Shown here: in pieces, positions 48,701 to 50,932 of the stretch
How positions within the stretch are numbered: position 1 is the stretch's first letter
Layout of the letters: each line of letters starts with the position of its first letter
Source: Quadrisphaera granulorum
GTDB lineage: Bacteria > Actinomycetota > Actinomycetes > Actinomycetales > Quadrisphaeraceae
DNA: 50,932 nucleotides
Assembly (NCBI RefSeq): GCF_003149145.1
Contig: NZ_QGDQ01000035.1
Coordinates: 1-50,932 of the forward strand
Direction: 5' to 3'
Notes under the pieces: model-generated
Told to the model about the DNA's origin: nothing
Database searches by the model: none
Seen by the model: only the letters and a program-made list of their open reading frames with translations
Made by a program: the position numbers and the translations under genes

Positions 48701-50658
48701 CCACCCGCCTCACGGTCGCGCAGGCGACCGTCAGGTTCCTCGCGAACCAGTACGTCGAGCGGGACGGCGAGCGCACCAAGCTGTTCGCCGGAGCCCTCGG
48801 AATCTTCGGCCACGGCAACGTCGCCGGCCTCGGCCAGGCGCTCCTGCAGGACGAGGTCGACTGGATCGAAGGGGGTCGCGACTCTGCGGTCAACCGCCTG
48901 CCGTACGTCCTCGGTCGCAACGAGCAGGCGATGGTGCACACCGCCGTCGCCTACGCCCGCGCCAAGGACCGCCTGCAGACCTGGGCCGTCACCGCCTCCG
49001 TAGGGCCCGGCTCCACCAACATGCTCACCGGCGCGGCGCTGGCCACCATCAACCGCCTGCCGGTACTGCTGCTGCCCGCCGACACCTTCGCCACCCGCTC
49101 CGCCGGGCCGCTCCTGCAGGAGCTCGAGCTCCCCAGCTCGGGTGACGTCACCGTCAACGACGCGTTCCGCCCGTTGTCGCGCTACTTCGACAGGGTGTGG
49201 CGCCCCGAGCAGCTGCCGGGTGCGCTGCTGGGCGCGATGCGCGTCCTCACCGACCCGGCCGAGACCGGTGCCGTCACGGTCTGCTTCCCGCAGGACGTGC
49301 AGGCCGAGGCCCATGATTGGGACGACGACCTCTTCGCCGAGCGCACCTGGCACGTGGGGCGCCCGCTGCCCGAGAGGGCCGCGCTGGCCCGGGCCGTCGA
49401 GGTCATCCGCTCGGCGAAGAACCCGCTGATCATCGCCGGCGGAGGTGTCCACTACTCCGGCGCCCAGGCAGCGCTGGCGGCCCTCGCCGACGCCACGGGC
49501 ATCCCCGTTGGCCAGAGCCAGGCCGGCAAGGGCGCGCTGCCCTTCGACCACCCGCAGTCCGTCGGTGCCATCGGTTCGACCGGGACGACGGCGGCCAACG
49601 CTCTCGCCCGCGAGGCCGACGTCGTCGTCGGCGTCGGCACCCGGTTCCAGGACTTCACGACGGCGTCGCGCACAGCGTTCCAGAACCCCGACGTCCGCTT
49701 CGTCACGATCAACGTGGCTTCGCTCGACGCGGTGAAGCACTCCGCCGTCGCCGTCGTCGCCGATGCCCGCGAAGGGCTCGAGGCAGTCGCGGATGCACTG
49801 ACCGGTTACGACGTCGCGGACGCCTACCGCGCGCGCACCGCGGAGCTGAAGGCCGCCTGGGACGCGACCGTCGCCTCGGTCTACGCGAGGGACTCGGGCG
49901 ACCTGGACGTGCAGCCCGACCAGAACCAGGTGCTCGGCGCCGTCAACGAGCTGTCCGACCCACGTGACGTCGTCGTGTGCGCCGCCGGCTCCATGCCCGG
50001 TGACCTGCACAAGCTGTGGCAGGTGCGCGACGCGAAGGGGTACCACGTCGAGTACGGGTACTCCTGCATGGGCTACGAGGTGGCCGGCGGGATCGGCGTC
50101 GCGATGGCGGCTGCGGATGACGTCCGCCAGGGCGCGGCCCCGCGTGACGTCTTTGTCATGGTCGGTGACGGCTCCTATCTCATGATGGCCACCGAGCTGG
50201 TGACGGCCGTCCAGGAGGGCATGAAGATCATCGTAGTGCTGGTGCAGAACCACGGGTTCGCGTCGATCGGGTCGCTGTCGGAGTCGCTGGGGAGCCAGCG
50301 GTTCGGCACCCGCTACCGCGCCCGCACGTCCTCCGGGCGTCTCGACGGCGACTTCCTCCCCGTCGACCTCGCCGCCAACGCCGCCAGCCTCGGCATCGAG
50401 GTGGTGCGCACGAGCACGCGCAAGGAGCTGGAGGCCGCGATCCTCGACGCGAAGGCGTCCCCAACCTCCACCGTCATCCACGTCGAGACCGACCCCTTCG
50501 TCGACGCTCCCTCGTCGGAGAGCTGGTGGGAGGTCCCCGTCAGCGAGGTTTCGACCCTCGAGAGCACGCAGCGCGCCCGCGAGGTCTACGAGCAGCACAA
50601 GGCGCGCCAGCGCACCTACCTCAAGCCGTCCGATCTGAAGCCGTCCGAGAAGAACTGA
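48697..50658 (+). CDS. iolD: 3D-trihydroxycyclohexane-1,2-dione hydrolase
   Basis: A 653-residue thiamine diphosphate enzyme that opens the ring of the inositol-derived dione. It shows the N-terminal KLFAGALGIFGHGNVAGLGQ, the catalytic-region GRNEQAMVHTAVAYARAK, and the ThDP motif beginning GDGSYLMMATEL and ending VLVQNHG. The GTG at 48697 has GGAGG seven bases upstream and overlaps the iolB stop; a longer frame upstream is only overlap with iolB. Length matches the family. Confidence 0.95.
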   Translation: MTTRLTVAQATVRFLANQYVERDGERTKLFAGALGIFGHGNVAGLGQALLQDEVDWIEGGRDSAVNRLPYVLGRNEQAMVHTAVAYARAKDRLQTWAVTASVGPGSTNMLTGAALATINRLPVLLLPADTFATRSAGPLLQELELPSSGDVTVNDAFRPLSRYFDRVWRPEQLPGALLGAMRVLTDPAETGAVTVCFPQDVQAEAHDWDDDLFAERTWHVGRPLPERAALARAVEVIRSAKNPLIIAGGGVHYSGAQAALAALADATGIPVGQSQAGKGALPFDHPQSVGAIGSTGTTAANALAREADVVVGVGTRFQDFTTASRTAFQNPDVRFVTINVASLDAVKHSAVAVVADAREGLEAVADALTGYDVADAYRARTAELKAAWDATVASVYARDSGDLDVQPDQNQVLGAVNELSDPRDVVVCAAGSMPGDLHKLWQVRDAKGYHVEYGYSCMGYEVAGGIGVAMAAADDVRQGAAPRDVFVMVGDGSYLMMATELVTAVQEGMKIIVVLVQNHGFASIGSLSESLGSQRFGTRYRARTSSGRLDGDFLPVDLAANAASLGIEVVRTSTRKELEAAILDAKASPTSTVIHVETDPFVDAPSSESWWEVPVSEVSTLESTQRAREVYEQHKARQRTYLKPSDLKPSEKN

Positions 50659-50672
50659 GGCGAGAAGGAACC

Positions 50673-50932
50673 ATGAGCGAGTCCGCATCCTCGACATCCA
50701 CGGTGCAGCATTGGATCGATGGGGCTGCCACCTCTGGTGCCTCTACCCGCACCGCCGACGTGTTCGACCCCGCCACCGGTGAGGTGGCCCGCCTGGTGGT
50801 GCTGGCCGAGCCCGCTGATGTGGACGCGGCGGTGGCATCGGCGAAGGCGGCGTTCCCCGCCTGGCGTGACACGTCCCTGGCCAAGCGCACCCAGGTGCTG
50901 TTCGCCTTCCGGGAACTGCTCAACGCCCGCGC
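50673..50932 (+). CDS. iolA: Methylmalonate-semialdehyde dehydrogenase (partial)
   Basis: The first 86 codons of an aldehyde dehydrogenase, cut by the window end. The N-terminus (VQHWIDGAATSGASTRTADV, FDPATGEVARLVVLAEPADV, FPAWRDTSLAKRTQVLFAFR) matches IolA/MmsA, which converts malonate or methylmalonate semialdehyde to acetyl-CoA or propionyl-CoA. The ATG has GAAGGA about three bases upstream and lies 14 bp after the iolD stop, which supports the role in this operon. The catalytic Cys lies beyond the window. Confidence 0.9.
   Translation, partial: MSESASSTSTVQHWIDGAATSGASTRTADVFDPATGEVARLVVLAEPADVDAAVASAKAAFPAWRDTSLAKRTQVLFAFRELLNAR

Noticed and set aside
1-50932. CRISPR arrays, tRNA or rRNA genes, complete prophage or transposase genes
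   Set aside because: No regularly spaced repeats, no cloverleaf candidates and no transposase, integrase or phage structural genes were found by reading both strands.

Overview
The window is about 51 kb of very GC-rich DNA with tightly packed genes, frequent 4-bp GTGA or ATGA stop/start overlaps, many GTG and TTG starts and several apparently leaderless genes. PadR, GntR/FCD, LysR and ArsR regulators and DtxR/IdeR-type iron boxes fit a free-living actinobacterium. A member of the Kineosporiales or a related soil lineage is a guess from gene style. No rRNA, tRNA, CRISPR array or intact insertion sequence was seen.

Layout. 1-540: gene remnants, including a 168-bp copy of a hairpin plus gene tail found again at 2761-2928. 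541-1615: a PadR regulator and its membrane partner. 1762-2697: a TPR/Sel1 protein. 2837-9035 (minus): a PEP-synthase/rifampin-phosphotransferase-like enzyme with an unusual C-terminal membrane tail, behind a 1100-residue adenylate cyclase-ATPase-TPR protein. Divergent from these, 9216-10886 encodes an MFS transporter fused to a cyclic-nucleotide-binding domain. 10935-11830: half of an MFS gene next to an IS21-like end and a cluster of inverted repeats. 11843-16422: a small conserved protein, chorismate mutase, a large regulatory ATPase and a LysE-type exporter.

Iron region, 16589-32073. An operon under one iron box encodes a siderophore-binding lipoprotein, two FecCD permeases, an ATPase and a siderophore-interacting reductase. 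A second operon under another iron box encodes two FecCD permeases, three tandem paralogous Tat-type binding lipoproteins and a FhuF-type ferric reductase, but no ATPase. A lipoprotein gene with a likely frameshift follows. Between the operons lie a second PadR/membrane-protein pair, a Xaa-Pro aminopeptidase remnant, and a small monooxygenase-like/ArsR/membrane-protein operon with a palindromic operator.

32245-43150: a membrane GGDEF-EAL protein, an isochorismatase-like hydrolase and a polyamine-type ABC operon (ATPase, binding protein, two permeases) with a strong hairpin inside it. Divergent from that operon is a GntR/FCD regulator overlapping a soluble Cache-domain sensor, with a perfect 18-bp palindrome between the two units. 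An acetyltransferase, a membrane protein and a LysR regulator follow.

43186-50932: a myo-inositol catabolic locus. iolE and iolG are on the minus strand; iolC, a transaldolase-family gene, iolB, iolD and the start of iolA are on the plus strand, around a 312-bp divergent promoter region with repeated CTGACA half-sites. Together these genes convert myo-inositol towards central metabolites; the transporter and regulator are not in the window.
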